From the NCBI RefSeq assembly GCF_003265705.1, contig NW_020313165.1, forward strand, positions 639,473-703,472: a stretch of 64,000 nucleotides of DNA, given 5' to 3'. This DNA comes from Callorhinus ursinus. Its lineage: Eukaryota > Chordata > Mammalia > Carnivora > Otariidae. Under the pieces are notes generated by a model. It had not been told where the DNA came from. It did not search any database and saw only the letters and a program-made list of their open reading frames with translations. The position numbers were made by a program, and so were the translations under genes. Below, in pieces: positions 11,691-23,110 of the stretch (position 1 is the stretch's first letter; each line of letters begins with the position of its first letter).

Positions 11691-12602
11691 TTAGGTAGCA
11701 TTTACATCTTCACAATGTTTGTTTCCAATCCATGAGCATGGAATGTTTTTCCATTTCTTTGTGTCTTCCTCAATTTCTTTCATGAGTATTTTATAGTTTT
11801 CTGAGTACAGATCCTTTGCCTCTTTGGTTAGATTTATTCCTAGGTATCTTATGGTTTTCGGTGCCATTGTAAATGGGATAGACTCCTTGATTTGTCTCTC
11901 TTCTGTCCTGTTGTTGGTGTATAGGAATGCCACTGATTTCTGTGCATTGATTTTATAGCCTGATACTTGACTGAATTCCTGTATGAGTTCTAGCAGTTTT
12001 GGGGTGGAGTCTTTTGGGTTTTCCACATACAGTATCATATCATCTGCAAAGAGTGAGAGTTTGACTTCCCCTTTGCCGATTTGGATGCCTTTGATTTCTT
12101 TTTGTTGTCTGATTGCTGTGGCTAGGACTTCTAATACTATGTTGAACAGCAGTGGTGAGAGTGGACATCCCTGCCGCGTTCCTGACCTTAGGGGAAAAGA
12201 TCTCAGCTTTTCCCCGTTGAGAATGATATTCGCTGTATGTTGGTCATAGATGGCTTTAATGATATTGAGGTATGTACCCTCTATCCCTACACTCTGAAGA
12301 GTTTTGATCAAGAAAGGATGCTGGACTTTGTCAAATGCTTTTTCTGCATCTATTGAGAGGATCCTATGATTCTTGTTCTTTCTTTTGTTAATGTATTGTA
12401 TCATGTTGATTGATAGACGGATGTTGAGCCAACCTTGCAGCCCATGGATAAATCCCACTTGATCATGGTGAATAATCCTTTTAATGTACTGTTGGATCCT
12501 ATTGGCTAGTATTTTGGTGAGAATTTTTGCATCCATGTTCATCAAGAATATTGGTCTGTAATTCTCCTTTTTGATGGGGTCTTTGTCTGGTTTTGGAATC
12601 AA
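11691..12602 (-). pseudogene. L1 ORF2 reverse transcriptase segment
   Basis: 303 open codons with the L1 reverse transcriptase signature: [60 protein letters not shown] and the catalytic [11 protein letters not shown]. This is one of several broken pieces of ORF2. The C-terminal pieces continue at 11483-11701 and 10408-11312, the latter disrupted by a tandem duplication. Confidence 0.92.
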
Positions 12603-13364
12603 GGTAATGGTGGCCTCCTAAAATGAGTTTGGAAGTTTTCCTTCCATTTCTATTTTTTGGAACAGTTTCAGGAGAATAGGTATTAATTCTTCTTTAAATG
12701 TCTGATAGAATTCCCCTGGGAAGCCATCTGGCCCTGAGCTTTTGTTTGTTGGAGAGTTTTGATGACTGCTTTAATTTCCTTAGTGGTTATAAGGTCTGTT
12801 CAGGTTTTCTATTTCTTCCTGGTTCAATTATGGTAGCTGATACATTTCTAGGAATGCATCCATTTCTTCCAGGTTATCTAATTTGCTGGCATGGAGTTGC
12901 TCATAATATGTTCTTATAATTGTTCGTATTTCTATGGTGTTGGTTTTGATATCTCCTCTTTCATTCATGATTTTGTTGATTTGGGTCATTTCTCTTTTCT
13001 TTGTGATAAGTCTGGCCAGGAGTTTATCAATCTTGTTAATTCTTTCAAAGAACCAGCTCCTAGTTTCGTTGATCTGTTCTACTGTTCTTTGGTTTCTATT
13101 TCATTGATTTCTGCTCTGATCTTTATAATTTCTCTTCTCCTTCTGGATTTAGGCTTTATTTGCTGTTCTTTCTCTAGCTCCTTTAGGTGTAGGGTTAGAT
13201 TGTGTATTTGAGACGTTTCTTGAGAAAGGCTTGTATTGCTATATCCTTTCCTCTCAGGACTGCCTTTGCTGTATCCCAAAGATTTTGAACAGTTGTGTTT
13301 TCATTTTCATTGGTTTCCATGAATTTTTTTAATTCTTTAATTCCCTGGTTGACCCAATCATTCT

Positions 13365-14132
13365 TTAGTAGGATGCTCTTTGGCTCCATGTATTTGAGTT
13401 CTTTCCGACTTTCCTCTTGTGATTGAGTTCTAGTGTCAAAGCATTGTGGGCTGAAAATATGCAGGGAATAATCCCAATCTTTTGGTAGCAGTTGAGACCT
13501 GAGTTGTGACCTAGGATGTGATCAATTCTGGAGAATGTTCCATGGGCACTAGAGAAGAATGTGTATTCCGTTGCTTTGGGATGGAATGTTCTGAATATGT
13601 CTGTGAAGCCCATTTGGTCCAGTGTGTCATTTAAAGTCTTTATTTCCTTGTTGATCTTTTGCTTAGATGATCTGTCCATTTCAGTCATGGGGGTGTTAAA
13701 GTCCCCCACTATTACTGTATTGTTGTCAATGTGTTTCTTTGCTTTTGTTATTAATTGCCTTATAAAATTGGCTGCTCCTCTGTTAGGGGCATAGATATTT
13801 ATAATTGTTAGATCTTCTTGTTGGATAGACTCTTTAAGTAAGATATAGTGTCCTTCTTCATCTCTTATTACAGTCTTTGTTTTAAAATCTAATTTGTCTG
13901 ATATAAGAATTGCCACCCCAGCTTTCTCTTGGTGTCCATTAGCATGGTAAATGGTTTTCCACTCCCTCACTTTCAATGTGGGGGTGTCTCTGGGTCTAAA
14001 ATGAGTCTCTTGCAGACAGCATATTGATGGGTCTTGTTTTTTAATCCAATGTGATAGCCTGTGTCTTGTGATTGGGGCATTGAGCCCATTTACATTCAGG
14101 GTATCTATTGAAAGATATGAATATACTGCCAC
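13365..14132 (-). pseudogene. L1 ORF2 endonuclease segment
   Basis: 255 open codons starting MAVYSYLSIDTLNVNGLNAP. The AP-endonuclease-like domain nicks target DNA during retrotransposition. Visible family motifs are NVNGLN, CCLQETHF, IYAPNRG, VGDFNTPM and SRIDHILGHN. The frame is interrupted downstream, between here and the reverse transcriptase. Confidence 0.9.
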
Positions 14133-14212
14133 TGTATTGCCTTTAAGGTGACTGTTACTGTGTATTGTCTGTGTTCCTTTCTGATCTATGCTGCTTTTAG
14201 GTTGTCTCTTTG

Positions 14213-14937
14213 CTTAGAGGACCCCTTTCAATATTTCTTGGAGGGCTGGTTTTGTGTTTGCAAATTCCTTTAGTTTTTGTTTGTCCTGGAAGCTTTTTAC
14301 CTCTCCTATTGTCAATGACAGCCTAGCTGGATGTAGTATTCTTGGCTGCATATTTTTCTCGTTTAGTACTCTGAACATATCATGCCAGTCCTTTCTGGCC
14401 TCCCAGGTCTCTGTGGATAGGTCTGTTGCCAATCTAATGTTTCTACCATTGTAGGTTACATATCTCTTCTCCCTAGCTGCTTTCCGGATTTTCTCTGAGA
14501 CTCGTAAATTTTACTATTATATGTCGGGGTGTTGACCTATTTTTATTGATTTTGAGAGGGGTTCTCTGTGCCTCCTGGATATTGATGCCTGTTTCCTTCC
14601 TCACATTAGGGAAGTTCTCTGCTCTAATTTGCTCCAATATACCTTCTGCCCCTCTCTCTTTCTTCTTCTTCTGGGATCCCAATTATTCTTATGTTGTTTC
14701 GTCCTGTCGTATCACTCATCTCTCGAATTCTGCCCTGTGATCCTGTAGTTGTTTCTCCCTCTTTTTCTCAGCCTCTTTAACTTCCACGCTTTTTTCCAGC
14801 CCAGCTAGTATCTTTAAAGTCATGATTCTGAACTCTAGGTCCAACATCGTACTAATGTTCATACTGAGTAGGTCCCTGGCAGAAGGTACTACCTCTTGTT
14901 CTTTTTGGTGAGGTGATTTTTTTCGTCTTGTCATTTT
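14213..14937 (-). pseudogene. L1 ORF1 remnant, broken
   Basis: ORF1 begins MTRRKKSPHQKEQEVVPSAR at 14934 and continues in pieces. 14473-14682 has RNA-binding-domain sequence (NINIQEAQRTP-like, TPRHIIVKF). 14214-14432 has the C-terminal domain (MATDLSTETWEARKDWHDMF, PALQEILKGVL). The coiled-coil section between the first two pieces is short, and at least two frame breaks separate the pieces. In L1 the product is an RNA chaperone that forms the RNP with its own RNA; this copy could not make a full one. Confidence 0.85.
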
Positions 14938-14939
14938 GT

Positions 14940-16724
14940 CCAGAGGAGAATAGATGAATGAGAGAACAAAATGTTAACAGGTTAACAACGTCCCCAGCAA
15001 ATATACTCTAAACAAATCAGAAAGTCCTGAAACCAGGGGAAAAGAAAGGGAAAGAAAGAATAAAGAGAAAAAAAAAATAGAAAATGAAAAAGAAAAAGAT
15101 AAAAACGAAAACAGAACATGATCAAATATGATCAGGCTAGTGCATAGATCAGTGCCACACACTAGATTTTGGGTATATTTTGGTCTGTTAGAAGAAAGTG
15201 CCTCCTAAAATTTTAAAGGAAGAAAAACTTATATATGTACAAAATAAGGGTTGATACAATAAAGGGATGGAAGATGATTGTAAGGAAGAAAATTATAAAA
15301 GGTTTTATAAACGGAATTGATAAGAAGTTGTTTGAAAGAAGAAAGAAGATTTAAAAAAAAAAAAGAAAAAAAAAAGGGAGAGACTGTGATCAGGCAGGAG
15401 ACTAGAGCAAAGCCATACACTAGTGATTTAGGGTATATTTTGATCTGTTAGAAGAAACTATCTCAAAATTTTAAAGAACTTATATATATATGCCAAAAAT
15501 AAGGGTAACTACTATGAAGGGATAAAATATGACTCTAAAAATGAAAAATAAAAAATGGTTTTTTAAAAAAAGGATTGATAAGATGTTGGTTGAAAAAGGG
15601 AAAAAGAATAATTCAAAAAAAACCCCCAAAAAACAGTTAAAAAATTAACTTTGAAAAACTAATGAAGCATGGTAAAAAAGCCATGAATTCTATGTGCAGT
15701 GTTCCCCTAGTGGGGCGTTCTCCTGTTCTCCTTGATTGGTAAACTTGGTCTTGGCTTGCTGGCTGTTCGTGCTGATCTTCTGAGGGAGGGGACTGTTGCC
15801 GTGGTTCCCAAATGTCTTTGCAGGAGGCAGAGTTGCCCCACCCTTGTTGGTCCGGGCTAAGCAAGCTGCTCGGGTTTGCTCTCAGGAGCTTTTGTTCCCT
15901 GCAAGCTCTTGATACAGTTTTGGAAGACCAGGGTGAAAATGGTGGCCTCCCACTCTCTGCCTGGTGGAGCTGAGAACACGGGGTCCCGCTCCTCAGTGCG
16001 CCCCCAGAGAAAAGCAGTCAATCACTCCCGTCTCCCCAGTCTCCGACTGCACTCCATGCTCACCTGGCCTGTGACCGAGCGTTTCTATCTCTGGCACCCG
16101 ACCCTGTGTGGAGTCTCCAAACCCAGCAGATCCCTGTGGTGCGCTCCCGTGCTGCTCCTCCCCGGGGAGGAAGGGGAGTCTCCCCTTCCTCTGCTGCTTG
16201 TTGGGTCCCTGCTAGAGGCGCAGTGGCCCAACTGGGCCAGATCACCGTTTATTGGCAACCCCGAGCTGAGAGCCCGCACCTCGGCTCCGTCTCTGCAGCC
16301 AGCTTCCCCACTCCCGATACCTGGGAGCTCTGCTGCATTCAGGAACCCCTGGTCTTTCTGTGACCCCGAGGGTCCTGAGTCCACACTGTCCCGCGAGGTT
16401 TCCACCCCCCGCTTAGCCACTGGAGTGACGTCCCTCAGTGTAACTGACTTCTAACAGTTCCGATTTTGTGCTCCGCGGCTCTATCACTTGCCAGAAGCGG
16501 CCAACAGAGTCCCCCTCCCCCGCCGTCTATCCTCCCGAATATCGCCTCGGATTCACTTCTCCGCACGTCCTACCTTCCAGTAAGTGGTCGCTTCTCTGTT
16601 CAGAGAGTTGTTGCTACTCTGAGTTCGTAGGTGTTCAGAATGGTTTGATCCCTATTCAGCTTAATTCCTGAGACCAGACGAAATCCAGGTCTCCTACTCC
16701 TCTGTCATCTTGCTCCGCCCCCCC
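14940..16724 (-). promoter_or_regulatory. L1 5' UTR with internal promoter region
   Basis: The block from about 15,630 to 16,724 is GC- and CpG-rich and ends (on the minus strand, begins) with CGGAGCAAGATGACAGAGGA, the usual start of carnivore L1. The part near ORF1 (14,970-15,630) is A-rich, with two related A-rich segments that both contain the LTRCACxCTAG-like pattern (CACACACTAG at about 15,157 and CATACACTAG at about 15,413), suggesting an internal repeat of the UTR. L1 5' UTRs act as internal RNA polymerase II promoters; activity of this one is unknown. Confidence 0.7.
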
Positions 16725-17126
16725 TCGAAGGGTTCTTGTTAGTTTGTCACCATCATACCTCTATTCTGAACTTGAGAGAAAGGTTAAGGACTGCAAAGTA
16801 ATACTCTGGGAAGGTTTTCAAGCAGCACTTTACAAAGGGGACCTGGAAGGATGGAGAATACAGTAGGGACCTACTAGTCCTAGCCCCACTAGAACCAAGG
16901 CAGAAAGGCCTAAACCAGGGAGATATGGGTGCGAGGAAAAGAAAGGAATCACAAAGGCAGAACTTTACAACTGACATGTGGCAGAAAAGGATGGCTGAAT
17001 GTGATGCCGCTGTTATTCTGCATGAGATTGATGGCACCTTGGATGGAAATCTGGAAGTGGATGGAGTTGCAGGCTTGGTTTGGGGTAAAAATAAGGAGAT
17101 GAATTTAATTTTTAATTTTTAATTTT

Positions 17127-17284
17127 TATTTTTTGAGAGAGAGCGAGCATGCGAGCAGGGCAGGGCAGGAGCACAGGGAGAGGGAGAGAGAGAGAATCTT
17201 AAGCAGACTCCATGCTCAGCTCGGGGCTTGGTCTCACAACCCTGAGATTCAGACGCTTAACCAACTGAGCTACCTAGGCACCCC
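17127..17284 (-). mobile_element. CAN-SINE
   Basis: Begins TTTTTATTTTTTGAGAGAGA and ends GAGCTACCTAGGCACCCC; the B-box side is shortened (CACAACCCTGAGATTCAGAC). It lies in TOM1L1 intron 3. Confidence 0.9.
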
Positions 17285-17314
17285 GATGAGTTGAATTTTA
17301 GACATTTTGAGTTT

Positions 17315-17660
17315 CACAGTAGTATGGACTCTGTGTCCCTCCCAAATTCATATGTTGATATTCCTACTCCCTAATGTTGAGGGTATTTGGAAGTGCGTCT
17401 TTTGAGAAGTAATTAGATCATGAGCATGTAGCCCTGAGGAATGAGATTAGTGCCCTTATAAAAAGGCACAAGAGATGATCTCTCCTGGCTGTGTGAGGAT
17501 GCAATGACAAGATGGCCACCTATAAGCCAAAAAGTGGGCTCTCACCAGACACTGGATCTGCTGACACCTTGACCTTCACAGCTTCCAGAACTGTGAGAAG
17601 TAAATGTCTGTTGTTTACACCAGCCAGTAGGTGGTATTTTTGTAATAGCAGCCCAAGATA
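17315..17660 (+). mobile_element. MaLR solo LTR (MST/MLT1 type)
   Basis: Matches the MST/MLT1 LTR layout: CCCAAATTCATATGTTGATA, a TTGGAAGTGCGTC and GATTAGTGCCCTTATAAAAA segment, then CACCAGACACTGGATCTGC, CCAGAACTGTGAGAAGTAAA and GGTATTTTTGTAATAGCAGC. It is a non-coding relic of a non-autonomous ERVL-related element in TOM1L1 intron 3, antisense to the gene. Confidence 0.85.
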
Positions 17661-18399
17661 ATGAAGGCAAAAAGAGATGGGACGTTCAAGTAGAGATGTT
17701 TAATGGAGCTATCCATGCACAGCTGCAGTTCAGGAGGGAGGCAGCCTAACATGAGAAACCAAGGCTGTGTGTGAGGCGCAGGGAAGAATGGCTAGAACAC
17801 TGGGGTTCACCTATCACACCGGCCAGAAGAAACTCCATGAAAGCAACCAGAGAGCAACCAATGGAAACTGAAGCATAAAATATAGAGAACATAACATTGG
17901 GAAAGTCAAAAGAGGGCAATTTCTCCAAGGATCATGTGTCAAAACAGAAAAGGATGTGAATGGAGAAAAACTCGGCTAGGTTTGTCAGTTAGTGGGGTCA
18001 TTAGTCCCCCTAGTGGGGTTGGGGGGCATTTTCAATTAAGCAACATGAGCAGAAGTAAGGCTAAGAAGAAAGGAACTGGCACTGAAGAACTGCATGCAGA
18101 AAGCAGATTTCTACAAGTGATCTAAAAACAAAGTTAAAACTCCATTTTCCGTGCTGCCACTTCTCAGATTAGAGAGGTCACAGAAACCCATAATGGAACC
18201 AGGAGAGGTATGATCATCTCTGCAGAAAAGCAGCCCTGAAAATGGACACTCCACCCTGCTCTGTACTGTGTCAGTAGAATGGCAATACAAAAAGAAGGTA
18301 TGAGAGCTGTGGTTTTAAGGGTATGTGGCTAAGGCGGCAATCAGAAAATACAGAAACACATGCAGCTAGTTATCTGAAACACAGCAAATATTGATTTTT
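17661..18399. other. TOM1L1 intron 3, no recognised feature
   Basis: I see no exon, repeat family or RNA gene in this stretch. Confidence 0.45.
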
Positions 18400-18588
18400 A
18401 AAGACTTATTTGAGAGCGCGCACGAGTTAGCGCACGTGGGGGGAAGGGGCAGAGAGAGAGGGAATCTCAAGCAGACTCCACTCTAAGTGCAGAGCCCAAT
18501 GCGGGGTTCAATCTCAAGACCCTGAGATCACGACCTGAGCCAAAACCAAGAGAGGGACACTCAACTGACTGCACCACTAAAGCGCCCC
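18400..18588 (-). mobile_element. CAN-SINE, diverged
   Basis: AAAGACTTATTTGAGAGCGC on the left, AGACCCTGAGATCACGACC in the body and GCACCACTAAAGCGCCCC at the right. Confidence 0.9.
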
Positions 18589-18599
18589 TGAAACACAGA

Positions 18600-20160
18600 A
18601 AATATTTAAAGTGAAGGAAAATAAAAACAAAATCCAACCTATTGAGATAAGTTGTTTAGAGAAAGTTAAGTTGAAAAGCTGAATAATGAATGACTTTTGC
18701 TGGATGCATTATGATGAGTTATTAGGTGAAATACGGGGAGGAAAAGAACCCCTAGTTCAATGGGAATTTACAGAAATACTTCATCCAACCCATTAGGCAG
18801 TCTCATTAGGCAAGATAGCCTCCAAGTCTCACTTTCTCTAATAATGGTAAAACGAATGGGGAGTTTCTTGCTAAATATTTCACAAACCAGTTTTTATCTT
18901 TGGATCACTCAGATTTTATGGTAATGGGTAACATTCTCAGGAGGTTACATGCATAAAATCAGAGCGTCAACATGAAATGCTGAGAAAGTTAACATCTGGA
19001 GATCACAAATCATGGCCCTTTGTGTTTTCCCACTGGAATCTAGAATTTCAGGACGAATTACTCCTAGCTCACCTCTTTCATTATATCACTGGTACCTCTT
19101 TCACCCCAGAGTCCACTGAGTATTGTGGCAAATTGGAAAAATCAATATGTTGCTTTTACACATTTTGAAATCGGGCTTTGGTATGATTTAGGTATTCAGA
19201 CTGTGTTCAGATAACCTACCTTTGGAAATAGGACAACCAAGACACCGTAATCTCAGGGGGGATAGAGAACCTAGAACCCAAGGGACCAAGAGAGATTAAA
19301 GAGAGTAAGACTTCAGGCCTCACTAATCTCTGTTTGTGCTGGACTCAGATGTTGCTTATCATTCCAAGCCTCAGTCTTCTCATCTGTAAAATGAGCCATA
19401 ATATCTCCCTCTAGAGACTTCTTGTAAGGCCTAATGAACTATGTATATGAAGAGGTGGACTTGTAGCAGGACCTTAACAAATGGCAACTATTTTGATCAT
19501 CTGTTTCCATGGACAATTTCCTATCAGGAGAAAATCTGTTGATTAGCTAATACATAAGTCTTCTTCTTAGAAAGACTGGAAAAGGAGCCACTTGGTAGTT
19601 TTATTTCTTGCAATAAATTTCTGAACCAAGCACAGTAAACCAGGCTTTGGGGCCATCCAGAGTTGAAGACCCCACCAAGGTATGGCCACGCTAGGGGATA
19701 AGCTCATTCTACAGTGAGCTCGTGGAGGAATGGACACATATTACACAAATTCTGAAGCCCCTACAGCTCACCACCTGGGTGGTGGTCCACAAAGGCCTAT
19801 TAATTGATTTCCAGGAACCTGTTCAACAGCTTTCCATTTGACAATAATATCTTGCTGAGACTTATCACAATTGTCTCATTCAAAAGGTTAGCCTCTGGCT
19901 AAGAGTTATGAAGCTTGGTAAAAAATTGCTTTTTAAAAAAATGAAACTACTGGCTTCTTGACAAAACTTCTCCACCAACTGATGGTAGGACATCACAGTG
20001 TAGTCCAATCCCATCAAATACCTAATCAAGGCTAACAAGTCCATGGAGAAACCAAATGACACATAATTCAAAGAACATTTATAATTGACTTTGACAGGCT
20101 CTCATCACTTCAGAGTAATAAAATGGTAGTGTCATATATGGGTATGCATTTTTATTTATT
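18600..20160. other. TOM1L1 intron 3, mostly unassigned; MIR-like part near 19,360-19,500
   Basis: The stretch about 19,360-19,500 reads AAGCCTCAGTCTTCTCATC and TGTAAAATGAGCCATAATAT, a MIR 3' half in plus orientation. The rest shows no exon or nameable repeat. Confidence 0.5.
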
Positions 20161-20163
20161 TTT

Positions 20164-20353
20164 AGATTTTATTTATTATTTATTTGACAGAGAGAGACAA
20201 AGCGAGAGAGGGATCACAAGCAGGGCGAGAGGGAGAGGGAGAAGCAGGCTTCCTGCAGAGCAGGGAGCCCGATGTGGGGCTTGATCCTAGGACCCTGGGA
20301 TCATGACCTGAGCTGAAGGCAGACGCTTAACGACTGAGCCACCCAGGTGTCCC
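20164..20353 (-). mobile_element. CAN-SINE
   Basis: GATTTTATTTATTATTTATT on the left, AGGACCCTGGGATCATGACC in the body and GAGCCACCCAGGTGTCCC at the right. Confidence 0.94.
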
Positions 20354-20592
20354 TATGGGGATTCATTTTTAAAGAATTGTTTGGTAAATATTTAATTGCT
20401 TTCACAGACATTGGATGATTCTTTCTGTGACTAACTTCTCTCATAATTAAGTCTTGCTTAAGTTAATATTAAAGTTCATTCTGAAGCCATAAACACCTCT
20501 GCAATGCAGTGAGTAGTTAGAGGTGAGGTGACTGGGCAAATATGCAGGAGGCCATCAAGAGTCAAAGACCTATTTAAAGAAAACCCAAGAAG

Positions 20593-20778
20593 GGGCGCCT
20601 GGGTGGCTCAGATGGTTAAGCGTCTGCCTTCAGCTCAGGTCATGATCCCAGAGTCCTGGGATCGAGTCCCGTATCGGGCTCCCTGCTCCACGGGAGCCTG
20701 CTTCTCCCTCTGCCTCTCTCTCTCTGTCTGTCATGAATAAATAAATAAAATCTTTAAAAAAAAAAAAAAAAAAAAAGG
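20593..20778 (+). mobile_element. CAN-SINE, young, with target-site duplication
   Basis: Head GGGCGCCTGGGTGGCTCAGA, an intact body and a long pure A-tail (about 20 A). The 12-bp duplication AAACCCAAGAAG stands at 20581-20592 and 20779-20790, identical on both sides. Low divergence, the intact head and the clean tail mark this as one of the younger insertions in the window. It lies in TOM1L1 intron 3, antisense. Confidence 0.96.
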
Positions 20779-20790
20779 AAACCCAAGAAG

Positions 20791-22770
20791 TAGGTACCTT
20801 AACGAACTCTGATCCTAACAATGAGGAGCTATTCTGATCCCCAACCCATGACTCTCCCCCCAGCTTATTTTGGCACAGGTTTTAGATTTGTTCATTCTCA
20901 CATTCTGGCGTGGAAAACACAAGGTGGAAGATGTACAGTTATCTGAGGTGGGACAGGTAATGGGAACGGGCAGCTAGTACAGCTTAGCTACTATGGCTTG
21001 AGAGATCAGACTACCTGAAGGGAAGAAGAATGGGGACCCAAAGAGCAATGGAGGGCCAGAAGAGACAACAGTCTAGAATAACCCCGCTTCCTCAGGAAAG
21101 GGTCCCAGCTCAGTATCAGAAGAAGGAACCAGGATAGAGAAAGATAGGGAGATAGAGTAAGAAGCAAGCACAGAAATGCCAAGAAGGCTGGGTACCACAA
21201 GAAAAAGACACACCCAGTACACAGAATAAACAACAGAATAAACATAGGTGGTGTAAATTCATCTTCCGTCAATTCTCCAAACCTTCAGCAGCCTTGAGAT
21301 AGCCTAGATCCCCTCCATTTTAGGGCACAGCTACATCGCTTTCTATCCCAATTCTACAGTACATTCCCTTGGCCCTGGAGTCTTCCTGGATACGAGGAGA
21401 GTGGGATGGGGGCTGAAGGGCAATCGGCTCAGTCCCTGATACACTGATGTACCGGGTTTTGCACCAGGTACTAAGGAGTTGAAGACACCAATGAAACACA
21501 GTAGTCATTCTTCAGAGCAGACTGATCCATTCTGAGAAGCAAAGTGGTATGGCGTAAGGGCCTGGGATTTAGAATCTGAGGACTGAGTTGAAATCTTGCC
21601 TATGCCTCTTAAATAATGGAGGAAAAGAAAACCCCACAACCTCACTGAGTCTTCATCTGTGAAACAGAGTTAAGAAAAGAACTACTCCACAGGGCTGTCA
21701 AGAGCATCCGTTAGGTACCAAAGGTTTTTCCCCCCATCAGCGACCCATAGTTCTGGTAGTTCTACTTTAGTGCTTACTCATCTCTCAAGTTCTTCCATTC
21801 TGGGACCTCCCCTGAGGTGCTGCTATGAGTAAAGGACAAGGGAGAGGGTTTTTTGTTTTTTTTTTTAAAAAGAGGTAAAGGAGGAAAAGGCCTCTAAAAC
21901 TATGTCCACATCCTAAAGGGTTTCTTCAGCGATAGCGTCAAGACCATTTAATTCATTTCTTCTCCTTCTGTTAATCTCCAAGCAAGAGGTGAGTTTTCTT
22001 CCCCATGGAACTCACTGGAGTTGCATGTACCTCAGCCCCATAGTCCTCTGGATAAACACTCCCTGAGTCCCTCGGGGGAGGGTGATGCTGGTTGGTTAGG
22101 GCCCTAACCTGGTGGCCTGGGGCCTGGCTGAGGTAAACAAATGCATGCAGGAGAAATGAGAACGTCATATGGCTCACTCTCAGGCAGCAGGCAGGGCTGG
22201 CAAAACATACAGTAGTAAAAATGGCAACTCACCGAAATGACTGAAGAGGTCATATGGCCGAGGATGAGGGGAAAAATGGGAACGCATCCAATAAGTGCCC
22301 ACACCCGAGTCACAGACAATAAGGTATACAGCACTGTTTAAATCAACAAAGAACGGTCTCCAAATTATACTACACAGGAGAGCTTGGTTGAAACTTAAGG
22401 AACTGCCAGCACCTCAGAATTCCACAGAGCTGTTCAAGTGAGGTAAAAAGCTAACAGGGAAGCCTTTTTCAAGATTTCAGTTCTCCTCATGGGTAACACA
22501 TACACAGACTTCTTGACTCGTTCAGTATTTACAAGTTTTGAATTACCAGTTCCCATCTCCTGACCAGGAAAAGCTGGCTTTCCAGAACACACTCTTTCCA
22601 CAAAATTAAATGCTATGACAATCAGCAAAACTCTCTCAATTCTGTAATTCTCAGTTTTAATTCATACTCGAAATAGATTTTTGCTAATATTTTTTTTTAA
22701 CCGAAAACTAAAGATGTGTCTACATCTTAGGAAATCCTAGAGTCTTGATTATAACATAAAAAGTACTTAC
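20791..22770. other. TOM1L1 intron 3, MIR-like at about 21,540-21,720, otherwise unassigned
   Basis: 21,540-21,720 has the MIR pattern: GCCTGGGATTTAGAATCTGA, TTGAAATCTTGCCTATGCC and TGAGTCTTCATCTGTGAAAC. I see nothing else that I can support. Confidence 0.5.
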
Positions 22771-22849
22771 TGACAAGGTGAGTTGGATTTCTTTATGATT
22801 GTAGTTTTTGGAAATCCTTTTCTTCAAAGCTTTTACTGCATCTTTTGGC
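22771..22849 (-). CDS. TOM1L1: TOM1L1 coding exon 3 (VHS domain)
   Basis: 79 nt encoding the end of Gly48 and then PKDAVKALKKRISKNYNHKE followed by IQLTLS, basic helices of the VHS superhelix. The acceptor is GCTGTAG/GCC (AG at 22851-22850) and the donor TTGTCA/GTAAGT (GT at 22770-22769). With exons 1 and 2 the total is 222 nt, so this exon ends on a complete codon (residue 74), which fits the phase-0 start of exon 4. Confidence 0.95.
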
Positions 22850-22924
22850 CTACAGCAATAAATACAGTGAAATCATCAATTTAGGCATTGCTGAAAATAA
22901 GTAGTCTCTGAAAAGCAATGTGCA

Positions 22925-23110
22925 TTGTGGAAAGAGGAGTGGCTAAAGAGAAGACCAAGGCCCTGATTCTGCTTGAGCAGATTACTTAATTTCTCACACG
23001 TGTTTCCTCATACATCTAGGCAGACAATACTATCTACCCCCTTGAGAGAATCAAAAATTTACATAATAGTATTACCTAGAAAGCACTACATGCGAAATGC
23101 ACTCATATCC
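22925..23110 (+). repeat. MIR SINE, partial
   Basis: GCCCTGATTCTGCTTGAGC, AGATTACTTAATTTCTCAC and GTTTCCTCATACATCTAGGC follow the MIR order. Confidence 0.55.

Larger units (their letters stand above)
9716..16807 (-). mobile_element. Nearly full-length LINE-1 (carnivore L1), about 7.1 kb
   Basis: A complete L1 on the minus strand inside TOM1L1 intron 3, in the same orientation as the gene. On the plus strand one reads the A-tail (poly-T near 9712), 3' UTR (about 9,720-10,160), ORF2 (about 10,160-14,150), ORF1 (about 14,210-14,940) and a CpG-rich 5' UTR (about 14,940-16,724). The 11-bp target-site duplication GGGAAGGTTTT stands at 9705-9715 and 16808-16818. ORF2 keeps an endonuclease segment (13365-14132, with QETHFRP and GDFNTPM) and a reverse transcriptase segment (11691-12602, with FADDMILY), but several frameshifts and stops break it. 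It is not coding-competent as it stands. Confidence 0.93.

Noticed and set aside
10490..13794. Plus-strand open frames across the L1 (for example 11176-11698 and 12698-13211)
   Set aside because: They are antisense shadows of L1 ORF2, which reads on the minus strand.
15876..16454. 192-codon plus-strand frame in the L1 5' UTR
   Set aside because: It lies in the GC-rich L1 5' UTR, overlaps frames on the other strand, and has no recognisable domain.
20593..20665. tRNA-like A and B boxes in SINE heads
   Set aside because: They belong to tRNA-derived SINEs. No cloverleaf with acceptor stem is complete, so these are not tRNA genes.
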